Below are positions 16,191-24,906 of a stretch of DNA of 64,000 bases, one piece after another. The notes under the pieces are model-generated. The model did no database searches and was not told the DNA's origin. It saw only the letters and a list, made by a program, of their open reading frames with translations. The stretch is from NCBI GenBank assembly GCA_963825585.1, contig CAWGTX010000009.1:62001-126000 (forward strand), read 5' to 3'. Each line of letters starts with the position of its first letter. The first letter of the stretch is position 1. This DNA is from JAOUGY01 sp963825585. GTDB taxonomy: Bacteria > Actinomycetota > Acidimicrobiia > Spongiisociales > ZC4RG35. The translations under genes were made by a program, and so were the position numbers.

Positions 16191-17635
16191 GATCCGAGCT
16201 CCGCAGCCTGCCGGACGGCATCGATGATCTTGTAGTACCCGGTGCAGCGGCAGAGGTTGCCCGACAGGCCCTCCCCGATGTCGCCGGGGTCGGGATTGCC
16301 CACCTCGGCCAGGAGGGCGGCGCCGGACACCAGGAACCCGGGTATGCAGAAACCGCACTGGACGGCGGCCCGGTCGATGAACGCCTGCTGGAGTGGATGG
16401 AGTGCGCCGTCGGTGGCCAGGCCCTCGACGGTGGTGATGTCGCAGCCGTCCGCCCTGGCGGCGGGAACCAGACAGCTCATCACGGCGGAGCCGTCCATCA
16501 TGACGGTGCAGGCACCGCACTCACCCTCGGCGCAGCCCTCCTTGGTTCCGGTCAGCGAGACGCCGGCGGCGGGGCCGGCGTGGTCGCGCAGCCAGTCGAG
16601 CAGCGTCGCGCCGACCGCTCCGTCAGCGGTGACGTCGGAGCCATTGATCGTCGCCGTGATCGGGTCATGGGGTCGATGATCGGCTCCGTGACCAGCCAGA
16701 TGTGCGCTCCCTGTGGCCGACAGCAACACCGGACGGTCCCGCATGGCCAGGTCGCCATCGCGCAGTCCCGTGAGCGCTCGTCGCGTCATCACATCGAGGA
16801 GGTGGGTGCGGTGGCCGGCGGGCGCCCGAACGTCGTCGATGGGGTCGACCGAGGCCGCAACGGCGGTGGCGGCCGCTGCGATCGTCTCGTCGTCGAGCAT
16901 CGAGCCGACCAGCAGCGCTTCGGCTGCTGTGGCGGGGACGATGGTGGGGGCAACCGAACCCAGCAGGATGCGGGCACTCGACACCTCGACCCCGTCGAAG
17001 GTGAGCACCACGGTCATGTGCACCACCGAGATGGCTTGCGCCGCCCGCAGGCCGGACTTGACGAACACGGACCGGGCGGTCTCCGGGAGCGGGTCGACCT
17101 CGAGGGCGAGGACCATCTCGTCGGCGGCCAGCACACTGCGCCGAACCCCGGTGTGGAAGTCGGCCAGGTCGACGCTGCGCTCCCCTCGCACGCCGCCGAT
17201 GATCACCGTTGTGCCGAGTGCCCGCAGCGGAGTGATGGTGTCGTTGGCAGGACTGGCAGTGACGATGTTGCCGACAACGGTGGCGCGGTTCCTGAGCTGG
17301 GGTGAGCCGACCTCGCGGCACGCCTGGGCGAGCGGCGTCAACTCGGACCAGGCGAGGTCGGAGGCGACCACCTGGTTGTGGGTGACGAGCGCGCCGATCC
17401 GAATGCGGTGCTCGTCGGTCCATTCGATGCCGTCGAGACCGGCGAGCCGGCTGATGTCGATCAGTGTGTCGACGCCGCTGCGTTGGCGACGGTGGAGCTC
17501 GGGGATCAGGTCGGTGGCACCCGCCACCAGTCTTCCCCGGGTGCCGAGCTCGGCGAGCAGCCCGTACGTCCCCTCGACGGTGGTCGGAACGATGTGCCGT
17601 TCCACCGCCGTTCCGGGGATCTGCACCTCATGCAT
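16187..17635 (-). CDS. molybdenum hydroxylase FAD-binding and [2Fe-2S] subunits fused in one chain
   Basis: 482 residues combining two subunits that are usually separate. Residues 1 to about 290 are the FAD-binding CoxM/XdhB-type domain (LVAGATDLIPEL, RNRATVVGNIVTASPAND, SGLRAAQAISV). From about 330 to the end is the ferredoxin-like subunit: CAEGECGACTV...SC for the plant-type cluster, then QCGFCIPGF and LCRCTGYYKI for the second cluster. This order is FAD then FeS, the reverse of the FeS-FAD-Mo order in eukaryotic xanthine dehydrogenase. The start ATG 17635 is chosen over an in-frame GTG at 17668 because GGAGGA lies 8 nt upstream; it overlaps the deaminase gene by 8 nt. Confidence 0.85.
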   Translation of the reverse strand: MHEVQIPGTAVERHIVPTTVEGTYGLLAELGTRGRLVAGATDLIPELHRRQRSGVDTLIDISRLAGLDGIEWTDEHRIRIGALVTHNQVVASDLAWSELTPLAQACREVGSPQLRNRATVVGNIVTASPANDTITPLRALGTTVIIGGVRGERSVDLADFHTGVRRSVLAADEMVLALEVDPLPETARSVFVKSGLRAAQAISVVHMTVVLTFDGVEVSSARILLGSVAPTIVPATAAEALLVGSMLDDETIAAAATAVAASVDPIDDVRAPAGHRTHLLDVMTRRALTGLRDGDLAMRDRPVLLSATGSAHLAGHGADHRPHDPITATINGSDVTADGAVGATLLDWLRDHAGPAAGVSLTGTKEGCAEGECGACTVMMDGSAVMSCLVPAARADGCDITTVEGLATDGALHPLQQAFIDRAAVQCGFCIPGFLVSGAALLAEVGNPDPGDIGEGLSGNLCRCTGYYKIIDAVRQAAELGS

Positions 17636-18179
17636 CGGGTCGTCCTCCGTTGTAGATGAGACCGCCACCGGCAGCGTAGGACTGGAGGGCCGTGACTGCC
17701 TGCGTGCGCATCACATCGCGAATCACCTCCACACCCTTGTCGATCAGCGTTTCCGCCCAGTCCGGCCGTTTGGGCCCTTCGTCGAACCCGATCTCACGGA
17801 CATCGGCATCGCGGGCACCGCACACGAGCCGGGTCACACCCGACCACCAGGTGACGCCGAAGCACATGACGCATGGTTCAGATGACGTCACGAGCGTCAT
17901 CCCGTGCAGATCGAAGGAGCCGATCCGCTGCCCGGCGAGGGCGACGGCGGTCGCCTCGGCATGGGCGATGGCGACATGGGACGGGACGACCAGGTTCACG
18001 CCCGGTGCCACCAGCCCTTCGTCGGAGAAGATGGCGGCGCCGAACGGGCCGCCGGTGCCCTCGGCGACGTTGCGTTCGGCCAACTCCAGCACATACCGCA
18101 TCCGGTCGTCGAGGCTCTGGTCGATGGGCGGAGCCAGCTCCCCGATCCAGTCGGGGAGCGTGATGACGATCTGGCTCAT
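17628..18179 (-). CDS. nucleoside/guanine deaminase-like (CDA superfamily)
   Basis: 183 residues, zinc-dependent cytidine-deaminase fold. The zinc ligands and proton shuttle are intact: HAEATAV (His, catalytic Glu) and SSEPCVMCFG (PCxxC). GGPFGAAIF precedes them as in guanine deaminases of the GuaD type, so guanine to xanthine is the likely reaction, feeding the xanthine-dehydrogenase-like complex encoded next. The family also holds tRNA adenosine and cytosine deaminases, but the operon position argues against these. Its ATG overlaps the stop of the YgfK-like gene (ATGA). Confidence 0.83.
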   Translation of the reverse strand: MSQIVITLPDWIGELAPPIDQSLDDRMRYVLELAERNVAEGTGGPFGAAIFSDEGLVAPGVNLVVPSHVAIAHAEATAVALAGQRIGSFDLHGMTLVTSSEPCVMCFGVTWWSGVTRLVCGARDADVREIGFDEGPKRPDWAETLIDKGVEVIRDVMRTQAVTALQSYAAGGGLIYNGGRPDA

Positions 18180-19933
18180 GGGGTCCCCGCCGCCAAGGGA
18201 AGGCCCTCTGTGGCGTTGAGGATCGCGGTCAGTCGCTCCACCTCGGGTTCCATGCCGGGGCCGGCGGTCACCGTCACCCGGTCGCCCTGGTGGGAGATCA
18301 GGAACCCGGGAATCGGGGTCGAGGCGAACCGGTCGGGGTCGATGAACAGTCGCGGCTTGATGTGGGCGGGGTCGCCGGTCTCGGGGCAGAACACCATGCA
18401 GTTGCCGCACTCGTTGCACAACTCGGTGAGCACGAAGTACTGCTGGCGTCCGTCGACTTCGAGGTCGTCGGGGGTGGGGAGCTTGAAGAAGGCGTCGTTG
18501 GGGCACACCGTCACACAGAAGTTGCAGGCGACGCAGCCCCACATCTGCAGCTCGTGGTCGATCGCCCGCGGCAGCTTGAGGTTGCCCTCCCTGCGGTAGG
18601 CCTCGTTGTGGTCTGCGTCGTGGAGTAGGGACACATATGCGGGTACGGGCCGGCCGCCGGCGACCTGTGCGGTGTGGCGGCGCCAGCCTTCCAGGTTGGA
18701 GCAGCCCGCGTCCTCCATCGCCCGCTGGAGAGTGGTGAGCATCGGCTTGAGACGCCCGTACCCACCTGGCTTGAGCAGGTCCGAGCAGATCGTGATGGGC
18801 ATGAGGCCCAGGCCCGCCGCCTCGGGGAGGTTCTCCTTGGTGATGCCGGCGGACCAGCTCACCTGGATCCCGCCCCCTTCCACTGCGAGCCTCCCGGGAA
18901 GGGCCTGGGTGAGCGCTTCGAGCAGCGTCATCGACACCACGTGCAGCGGCGGTCCCGAAAGGTACATGGTGGGATCGGGCATGAAGCCTTTGTGGTTCTC
19001 GACCACCAGCGTGTTGGTGAGCTTGATCCCGAGACGTCGACCGTGGGCGACGGCGAAGGTCGAGAGTTCGTCGATCAGGTCGAGGCCACGGTCGAACTGG
19101 AGGTCGGCGTCGAAGTCAGCCTGCCGGAGGCGGATCTCGTCGTATCCGAGCTCGTCGACGACGATTCCGCGCACTCTGTCGAACCCGAGAAGAGTGGGAT
19201 TGAGTTTCACGACCACGTCGAGGCCGTGGCGGGCCATGAGATGTTTGCTGATCGACTCGATCTCATCGGGGGGACAGCCGTGGAAGGTGGAGAGCGTCAC
19301 CGTGTCGGCGATCCGTACCGGAAAGTCGTGGTCCCGCCACGCTGCGAACGGCTCGGGAATGTGGGGACGGAGCCGTTCGATGTGGGCGGAGGCGTCGATG
19401 AGGCCGTCGATGAAACCGGTCACGGTGTCACTCGAGATCCCGGCGAGGTCGTATCCGACGCTCAGATCGAAGATGTGCGGCCCTGGATCGGAGCCCAGAA
19501 GAGGGGTGAGTTCTTCCCACCCGCGAAGGATCTCGATCATCATCCAGGCCTTGACGTACTCGTCGAGCGACTGGGCGATCTTCAGCTCCTGGCTCCATTC
19601 GATGTTGAAGCCGATGGTCTGCATGTCGATGCACGGGCGGTTGATCTCCAGCTCGTCCAGGATCTGCACTGTCTTGAGCTCGAAGACCCGGGCGCCACCC
19701 AGCCAGGCCAACACGATGTTCTCGGCGAGCTGGCTGTGCGGGCCGGCCGCCGGTCCGATCGGGGTGGCGGCCGGCCGACCCATGAATTCGGCGGTGAGGT
19801 CGGGGCCGGAGGACACGTCGAAGAACCGGGCCGTGGGCAGGTCGAAGATGCGCCGTCGGGTGTCCCACTCGTGGGCGACCCGGCCCAGCAGGGCCTCCAG
19901 CGACAACGGTGTGAGCGGTGGGTTCTCTGTCAT
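18176..19933 (-). CDS. YgfK-like ferredoxin/dihydropyrimidine-dehydrogenase-type oxidoreductase, short form
   Basis: 585 residues. The N-terminal two thirds form a dihydroorotate-dehydrogenase-like TIM barrel (TPIGPAAGPHSQLAEN, ELKTVQILDELEINRPCIDMQTIGFNIEWSQELKI read in parts, VKLNPTLLGFD). The C-terminal third carries two 4Fe-4S motifs, CVACNFCVTVCP and CNECGNCMVFCP. This matches the front of Escherichia coli YgfK (about 1030 residues), but the FAD/NAD(P) glutamate-synthase-like half is absent and the gene ends in a tidy 4-nt overlap, so the short form looks genuine. YgfK is linked to anaerobic purine (urate) breakdown. GAGGGACCG precedes the ATG. Confidence 0.82.
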   Translation of the reverse strand: MTENPPLTPLSLEALLGRVAHEWDTRRRIFDLPTARFFDVSSGPDLTAEFMGRPAATPIGPAAGPHSQLAENIVLAWLGGARVFELKTVQILDELEINRPCIDMQTIGFNIEWSQELKIAQSLDEYVKAWMMIEILRGWEELTPLLGSDPGPHIFDLSVGYDLAGISSDTVTGFIDGLIDASAHIERLRPHIPEPFAAWRDHDFPVRIADTVTLSTFHGCPPDEIESISKHLMARHGLDVVVKLNPTLLGFDRVRGIVVDELGYDEIRLRQADFDADLQFDRGLDLIDELSTFAVAHGRRLGIKLTNTLVVENHKGFMPDPTMYLSGPPLHVVSMTLLEALTQALPGRLAVEGGGIQVSWSAGITKENLPEAAGLGLMPITICSDLLKPGGYGRLKPMLTTLQRAMEDAGCSNLEGWRRHTAQVAGGRPVPAYVSLLHDADHNEAYRREGNLKLPRAIDHELQMWGCVACNFCVTVCPNDAFFKLPTPDDLEVDGRQQYFVLTELCNECGNCMVFCPETGDPAHIKPRLFIDPDRFASTPIPGFLISHQGDRVTVTAGPGMEPEVERLTAILNATEGLPLAAGTP

Positions 19934-19940
19934 CGGTCCC

Positions 19941-20960
19941 TCACAGTCGGGCGTGCAGCCTGATGGCCTGCTCGGCGGCTCTCGCTCTGATCTCCCGTGC
20001 GTCGACGAGGGTGGGTCTGCCGTCGGCGAACACGATCCGCCCGTCGATTTCGACCTCCACCGGCATGATCCCCGCCGTGAAGGCCACATGCCAAGGGTCC
20101 ATCGGCTCGTAGCTCCACGTTACGCGGTCGTGCCGGGCCTCAGGTACGAGGTCCCATCCTGCCTCCATCCACCGCCACGCCGGGTCGGGGGTGGCGGTGA
20201 CATCGACCGAGCGGTGCATCGCGTAGGCGAGCCGGAAGGTCTCGATCATGTGTGCTCCGATGCCGTCGGTGCCGAGCGCCACCGGGTTGGCGAAACGGGC
20301 GGGGTCGGCGTAGCCGACCGAGTTGTTCAGGTTCGACATCGGGTTGTGGAGGATGGTGCCTGCCAGCCGGTGGTCGGTGGGGAGATGGACGCAATGGGCC
20401 AGGAGCCAGTCGGGGCGAGTCAGGTGACCGATCCGGCCGGGGGCGTCGATGTCCTCGGGTCCCTCACACACATGGATGTGGACGCCGACCCCGAACTCGG
20501 CCGCCAGGGCGGCAGCCGCCTCCAGGGTCTGGTCGGTGCAGGTGAAGGCGGCATGGATCCCCACCATGCCCCGCCCGCCCTCAGAGAGGAACCGCCTGTT
20601 CTCCGCCAGGCCACGCTTGGCGCCTGTCGGCCCGTGGCGGTCGGTCACCCCGTACCCCGTCACAACCCGTACGCCCACCTCGGCGCAGGCTGCAGCTATC
20701 ACCGACAGCGATCCCTCGATGGCATTGGGCGACTCGTGGTGGTCGATGATGGTGGTCGTGCCGCACTCCAGCGCCTCCAACGCCCCCAACTTGGCCGACC
20801 ACTCGATCATCTCGAGATCGAGAGCGGCATCGAGCCGCCACCAGACCTGATCGAGGATCCCCTGGAACGTGGTGGGTGTCTCCGGCGGCGCAGGCATGCC
20901 ACGAGCCAGCGTCGAGTAGAGGTGGTGGTGGGCGCAGACGAGACCTGGAGTCATGTTCAT
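19941..20960 (-). CDS. ssnA: SsnA-like amidohydrolase, N-terminally short
   Basis: Metal-dependent hydrolase of the cytosine-deaminase/SsnA group, 339 residues. Metal ligands: AHHHLYS near residue 10, a His in GIHAAFT, a His in LLAHCVHL and the Asp in LGTDGIGAHM. Proteins of this type normally have about 440 residues and 50-60 residues of beta-sandwich before the first HxH; here the chain starts at MNMTPGLVCAHHH, nine residues before the metal site, and upstream DNA is repeat-like rather than coding. Either the 5' end was lost to the repeats at 21007-21158 or a short form works. It lies 7 nt before ygfK. In gut anaerobes ssnA belongs to the uric-acid cluster. Confidence 0.78.
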   Translation of the reverse strand: MNMTPGLVCAHHHLYSTLARGMPAPPETPTTFQGILDQVWWRLDAALDLEMIEWSAKLGALEALECGTTTIIDHHESPNAIEGSLSVIAAACAEVGVRVVTGYGVTDRHGPTGAKRGLAENRRFLSEGGRGMVGIHAAFTCTDQTLEAAAALAAEFGVGVHIHVCEGPEDIDAPGRIGHLTRPDWLLAHCVHLPTDHRLAGTILHNPMSNLNNSVGYADPARFANPVALGTDGIGAHMIETFRLAYAMHRSVDVTATPDPAWRWMEAGWDLVPEARHDRVTWSYEPMDPWHVAFTAGIMPVEVEIDGRIVFADGRPTLVDAREIRARAAEQAIRLHARL

Positions 20961-21006
20961 GAGGACGAGGTCGGGAGGGATTGGGGTGCGTCGATCGGGC
21001 CGCTCG

Positions 21007-21158
21007 GCAGAACGCAGAACGCCGAACGCCGAACGCCAACAGCCCGCGTTCTACCGTAGCCGAACGGGCGGTATCGCCATCGCGCTGCCCCAACAGAGTC
21101 GACTCGAAGTCTGCTGCCCCTGGCTTGGGCGTTCTGCGTTCTGCGTTCTGCGTTCTGC
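21007..21158. repeat. inverted heptamer-repeat element between xdhD-like and ssnA-like genes
   Basis: The left arm (21007-21034) is GCAGAAC, GCAGAAC, GCCGAAC, GCCGAAC; the right arm (21131-21158) is four exact copies of GTTCTGC, the complement of the left unit. The 96-nt centre shows no gene. A transcript could fold into a long hairpin. This fills most of the 217-nt gap inside an otherwise overlapping operon and sits where the missing amidohydrolase N-terminus would be encoded. Confidence 0.85.
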
Positions 21159-21177
21159 GTTGAAGGGGTCCGCGTTG

Positions 21178-23757
21178 TCACGCCTCTTCCCTCCTCCCCC
21201 GCATCGGCAGGGTGTTGCGCCAGATGCCGTCGACTTCGTGGAGGGCGGCGGCGACGGCTCCGGCGGTGGGGACGAGGCCGATCTCGCCGACGCCCTTGAT
21301 GCCGTAGGGGGCGTCGGGCTGGGGGGCTTCGACCAGTTCCACCTCGACGGCCGGCATGTCCTTGGGGCGGATGATGCCGAGGCTGCGGAGGGTCATGTTG
21401 GTGGGGCGGGCGTTGTCGTCGGTGGGGAAGTCCTCGGTGAGGGCGTAGCCGAGGCCCATGTGGACGGCACCTTCCACCTGGCCTTCACAGAGGGTGGGGT
21501 TGACCGCACGGCCGACGTCATGGATGGCAATGACCTTCTCGATGTCGCCGGTGGCCTTGTCGGCGATCACCACCTGGGCGGCGTAGCCGAAGGTGGAGTG
21601 GATGATCGGCTCGTCGACTCCGTCCTCGAGCTTGTTGGTCCAGTCGACCACGTAGCTGCCCTGGTAGTCGACGCCGACCTCACACCCGCCGGCCCGGGCT
21701 GCCTCGCAGGCGGCCTTCACCGAACCGGCCCCCATCAGGGTGCCGCGTGAGCCGGTGGTCTGCCCGCCGCCGAGTTCCCGGCTCGAGTCGACCAGCACCT
21801 CGATCCGGTCGGGGTCGATGCCCAACTCCTCGACCGCCACCTGAAGGGCGACGGTGTGCACGCCCTGGCCCATCTCGGTCCAGCAGTGGCGCACCTCCAC
21901 CTTGCCGTCGGCACGGAAGTGGACCACTGCCCGGCTCACCTCCTTGAAGCCGTTGCCGAGCCCCGAGTTCTTGAGTCCCAGACCAAGGCCGACCGCCTTG
22001 CCGGCCGCCCGGGCGGCGTCGTAATGGGGCTTGGCGGCGTCGAGGCACATGCGGGCGCCGCGGCAACCGTCGTCCATGCGCTGGCCCGGCCCCCAGATCC
22101 GGCCAGGCTCGATCACGTTGCGGGAGCGGATCTCCCACCCGCTGATGCCGACCTGTTCGGCCAGGCGGTCGAGTGCACCCTCCATGGCGAACTGGGCCTG
22201 GTTGGCGCCGAAGCCGCGGAACGCCCCGCACACCGGGTTGTTGGTGCGGACGGCGATCGCTTCGATGTCGATGGTCGGGGTGTGATAGGGACCGGAGGCG
22301 TGGCCGGCCGCCCGCTCCAACACCTTCATTCCCACCGAGGCATAGGGGCCGGAGTCGCCGACCATACGGGCCTTCAACGCGGTGAGCCTGCCCTGCTCGT
22401 CGCAGCCGGCCCACAGCTCGATGCGGATGGGGTGCCGCTTTGCGTGCATGAGAAACGACTGCTCGCGGGTGAGCGTGCACTTGACGGGCAGGCCCAGGAG
22501 GTGGGCGGCGAGGGCAGTCTGTCCCTGGTTGGACATGTCCTCCTTGCCCCCGAAGGCACCGCCGTTGGAGACCAGCTCGGTGCTGACCCGGTCAGTGGGC
22601 ACTGCCAGAAGAGCGCAGATCTGGTCGCGGTCGTCCCAGATGCCCTGCCCGCCCGAGTACACGTGGAGCCCGCCGTCGTCGCGGGGAACTGCAAGGGTGG
22701 ACTCCGGTTCCAGGAAGGCGTGCTCGACCCGTTGGGTCTGGAACACCTCGTGCACGGTGTGAGCCGACGACGCCAGGGCGGCGTCGGCGTCGCCCCGGGC
22801 GTAACTCGACACCGACAGCACGTTGCCATCGAGGCCCCACACCGCATCCTCGTCGGATTGCAGAGCGGCCATCGGGTCGGTGAAGGGCGGATGCACCTCG
22901 TAGTCGACCTCGATGAGCTCGGCCGCCGCTCGGGCGGTGGCGACGTCGTCGGCGACGACGATGGCCAGGACGTCGCCCAGATAGCTGGTGCGTCCGCCCA
23001 CCGGTATGAACACCGGCCAGTCCTTGTGGATCAGTCCCACCTTGAGGTCGCCAGGGGCGTCGGCTGCCGTGTACACCGCCGCCACCCCGGTCATCGCTTC
23101 GGCCGCCGACGTGTCGATCGACCGGACATCGGCCCGGGCGTGGTCGGTGAGACGAAGGGCGCCGTGCAGCATGCCGGGAACCCGCAGGTCGTCGACGTAG
23201 CCGCGGTCGCCGAGTGCCAGCTCGGCGGCTTCGTACTTCACTCCGCTCGACCCGACACCGCCGGGTCGCTCTGGTTCAGGAATCGGGTCGCCGGATGCGA
23301 GCAGCTCGATCGCCTCGATGATCTTCACGTAGCCGGTGCAGCGACACAGGTGGGCTCCGAGGCGTCCTTCGATGGTCGAGCGGTCGAGGGCGGCACCCTT
23401 CTGATCGATGAGGGCTTTGGCCCGCATGACGATGCCGGGGGTGCAGAAGCCGCACTGGAGTGCACCCTTGGCAGCGAACGCCTGCGCCATCCGGGCGCGT
23501 TCGTCGTTGGGCAGACCTTCGAGCGTTACCACCTCCGAGCCGTTTGCCTTGTCCATCGATACCAGGCACGCCTGGATCGCCTTGCCGTCGAGCAGCACCG
23601 TGCAGCAGCCGCACTGGCCCGACGGCGAACACCCGTCCTTGGGGGAGGTGACGTCGAGCTCCTCCCGGAGTGCCGCCAGCAGATGCGGGTGGCCCGCCGA
23701 GGCGGTTGCCGGCCGCCCGTTGACGGTGAAGGTGATCGTATCGGTGGCGACGGTCAC
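21178..23757 (-). CDS. xdhD: XdhD-like molybdenum hydroxylase, [2Fe-2S] and Mo domains fused
   Basis: 859 residues, FeS domain followed by Mo domain as in E. coli XdhD. Residues 1 to about 155: PKDGCSPSGQCGCCTVLLDG with further Cys for the first cluster, then QCGFCTPGIV and LCRCTGYVKI for the second. From about 175: Mo-binding region with GGAFGGKEDMS, AFRGFGANQAQ, EMGQGVHTVA and the catalytic-Glu loop GIKGVGEIGLVPTAGA. No FAD domain, so electrons must pass to another protein, perhaps the YgfK-like enzyme. The GTG start at 23757 has GGAGG upstream and overlaps the nitrilase stop (GTGA). A purine substrate is inferred from the cluster. Confidence 0.86.
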   Translation of the reverse strand: MTVATDTITFTVNGRPATASAGHPHLLAALREELDVTSPKDGCSPSGQCGCCTVLLDGKAIQACLVSMDKANGSEVVTLEGLPNDERARMAQAFAAKGALQCGFCTPGIVMRAKALIDQKGAALDRSTIEGRLGAHLCRCTGYVKIIEAIELLASGDPIPEPERPGGVGSSGVKYEAAELALGDRGYVDDLRVPGMLHGALRLTDHARADVRSIDTSAAEAMTGVAAVYTAADAPGDLKVGLIHKDWPVFIPVGGRTSYLGDVLAIVVADDVATARAAAELIEVDYEVHPPFTDPMAALQSDEDAVWGLDGNVLSVSSYARGDADAALASSAHTVHEVFQTQRVEHAFLEPESTLAVPRDDGGLHVYSGGQGIWDDRDQICALLAVPTDRVSTELVSNGGAFGGKEDMSNQGQTALAAHLLGLPVKCTLTREQSFLMHAKRHPIRIELWAGCDEQGRLTALKARMVGDSGPYASVGMKVLERAAGHASGPYHTPTIDIEAIAVRTNNPVCGAFRGFGANQAQFAMEGALDRLAEQVGISGWEIRSRNVIEPGRIWGPGQRMDDGCRGARMCLDAAKPHYDAARAAGKAVGLGLGLKNSGLGNGFKEVSRAVVHFRADGKVEVRHCWTEMGQGVHTVALQVAVEELGIDPDRIEVLVDSSRELGGGQTTGSRGTLMGAGSVKAACEAARAGGCEVGVDYQGSYVVDWTNKLEDGVDEPIIHSTFGYAAQVVIADKATGDIEKVIAIHDVGRAVNPTLCEGQVEGAVHMGLGYALTEDFPTDDNARPTNMTLRSLGIIRPKDMPAVEVELVEAPQPDAPYGIKGVGEIGLVPTAGAVAAALHEVDGIWRNTLPMRGRREEA

Positions 23758-24689
23758 GGGTGGTCCTCCTCGGGTGGCGGGGTGGCGCCCTTCTGCTCGG
23801 CGATCCGGCGGTAGGCGGCCGGAACCCGGTAGCGCTCGAAGTCGAACAGCGTGTTCTTGTAGAAGGCGGTGTGGTCGAGATCCACTCGGGCGGCGATCAC
23901 CTCGTCGCCGGTGGTGAGGGCCTGGGCGATGATCTGGCCCGAAGGGGCGATGATGGCCGACTGGGCGAGGGACTCGACCCCCTCCTCGACACCGCCCTTG
24001 GCGACCCCGATCACGAACGTGCCGTTCTGATAGGCGCCCGCCTGCATCACCAGGTGATTGTGGAACGCCTGCAACGGGTTCTGGGTGGGGTCGGGGGCGT
24101 AGTGGAGCGGGGTGTTGTAGCCGATGATGATCAGCTCCACCCCCTGCAGCCCCATCACCCGGTAGGTCTCGGGCCAGCGTCGGTCGTTGCACAACGCCAT
24201 CCCCACGATGCCGCCGAACCCCCGCCACACCGGGAAGTCGTCGCCCGGTTCGAAGTAGAACCGCTCGGCATGCTGGAACGGCCGCCAGGCTTGGTGGTCC
24301 TCATGGCCGGGGATGTGCACCTTGCGCATGGTGCCCACCGTCATCCCCGCCTTGTTGACGAGGTGGTAGATGTTGTAGCGATGCCCGTCGGCGGTGTGGA
24401 GGGCATAACCGAGGGCGAATCCCAACCCGAGCCGCACCGCCTCGTCCCACAGCGGTTTGGTATGCCGGTTGGGCATCTCGGTCTCGTAGAAGTGGTCGGC
24501 CTCCTCGATCGGCAGGTGCCAGCGGGGAAAGAAGGTGGTTAGCGCCAGCTCGGGATACGCAACCAGGTCAGCCCCCTGATCGGCGGCGTCACGCATCAGC
24601 AGGATGAGCCGTTCGACCACGTCGTCACGGGAATCGTCTCGGGCGATCGGCCCCATCTGGGCGGCGGCGAGGGTGAGGATTCGAGGCAT
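23754..24689 (-). CDS. N-carbamoyl-D-amino acid hydrolase (nitrilase superfamily)
   Basis: 311 residues, close to the 304 of the Agrobacterium D-carbamoylase. The nitrilase triad is intact: Glu in AYPELALTTFFPRW, Lys in GTMRKVHIPG, Cys in ALCNDRRWPETYRVMG. YETEMPN, GYNTPLHYAPD, MQAGAYQNGTF and IIAPSGQIIA follow the D-carbamoylase pattern closely. It would split N-carbamoyl amino acids into amino acid, CO2 and ammonia, the step after hydantoin-type ring opening; no hydantoinase gene is seen in the window. It is the first gene of the purine operon, translationally coupled to the xdhD-like gene. Confidence 0.85.
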   Translation of the reverse strand: MPRILTLAAAQMGPIARDDSRDDVVERLILLMRDAADQGADLVAYPELALTTFFPRWHLPIEEADHFYETEMPNRHTKPLWDEAVRLGLGFALGYALHTADGHRYNIYHLVNKAGMTVGTMRKVHIPGHEDHQAWRPFQHAERFYFEPGDDFPVWRGFGGIVGMALCNDRRWPETYRVMGLQGVELIIIGYNTPLHYAPDPTQNPLQAFHNHLVMQAGAYQNGTFVIGVAKGGVEEGVESLAQSAIIAPSGQIIAQALTTGDEVIAARVDLDHTAFYKNTLFDFERYRVPAAYRRIAEQKGATPPPEEDHP

Positions 24690-24697
24690 CACCACCC

Positions 24698-24703
24698 AAT
24701 ATA
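24698..24703 (-). promoter_or_regulatory. -10 element of the purine operon
   Basis: TATATT on the minus strand, 8 nt before the ATG of the D-carbamoylase gene, within the only markedly AT-rich stretch nearby (24698-24717). The message would be nearly leaderless. A -35 box is not recognisable. Confidence 0.5.
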
Positions 24704-24730
24704 CAAAACGTAAAGTTGCGACGAGGCCAC

Positions 24731-24775
24731 GGAGGAGGGCAGAGGAAGGCGGGGGAGGGCAGAGGAAGGCGGGGG
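24731..24775. repeat. duplicated purine-rich 20-mer with AGAGGAAGGC core
   Basis: Two direct copies of about 20 nt containing AGAGGAAGGC, the complement of the decamer repeated at 29529-29568. It lies between the divergent D-carbamoylase and alpha/beta hydrolase genes. Confidence 0.7.
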
Positions 24776-24792
24776 CACGCTGCTCATGCCAT

Positions 24793-24840
24793 CTGGGGAC
24801 AAACCCGACCGTCACTAGGTCGATTCTGTCCCCAATTGGG
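24793..24840. repeat. 48-bp intergenic hairpin element, copy 1
   Basis: CTGGGGACA at the left pairs with TGTCCCC at the right; stems of about 16 bp close on a 7-nt loop, with three mismatched positions. A second copy at 26098-26145 flanks the same gene on its other side and ends in the same CCCCAATTGGG. Arm sequences differ but pairing is largely kept. Confidence 0.75.
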
Positions 24841-24906
24841 AGGGTTGGCTCCTTGCGCGTCTCTGCCCGCTGCGATACTGCGCGCCACTGACCGAGGAGG
24901 GGTTCG

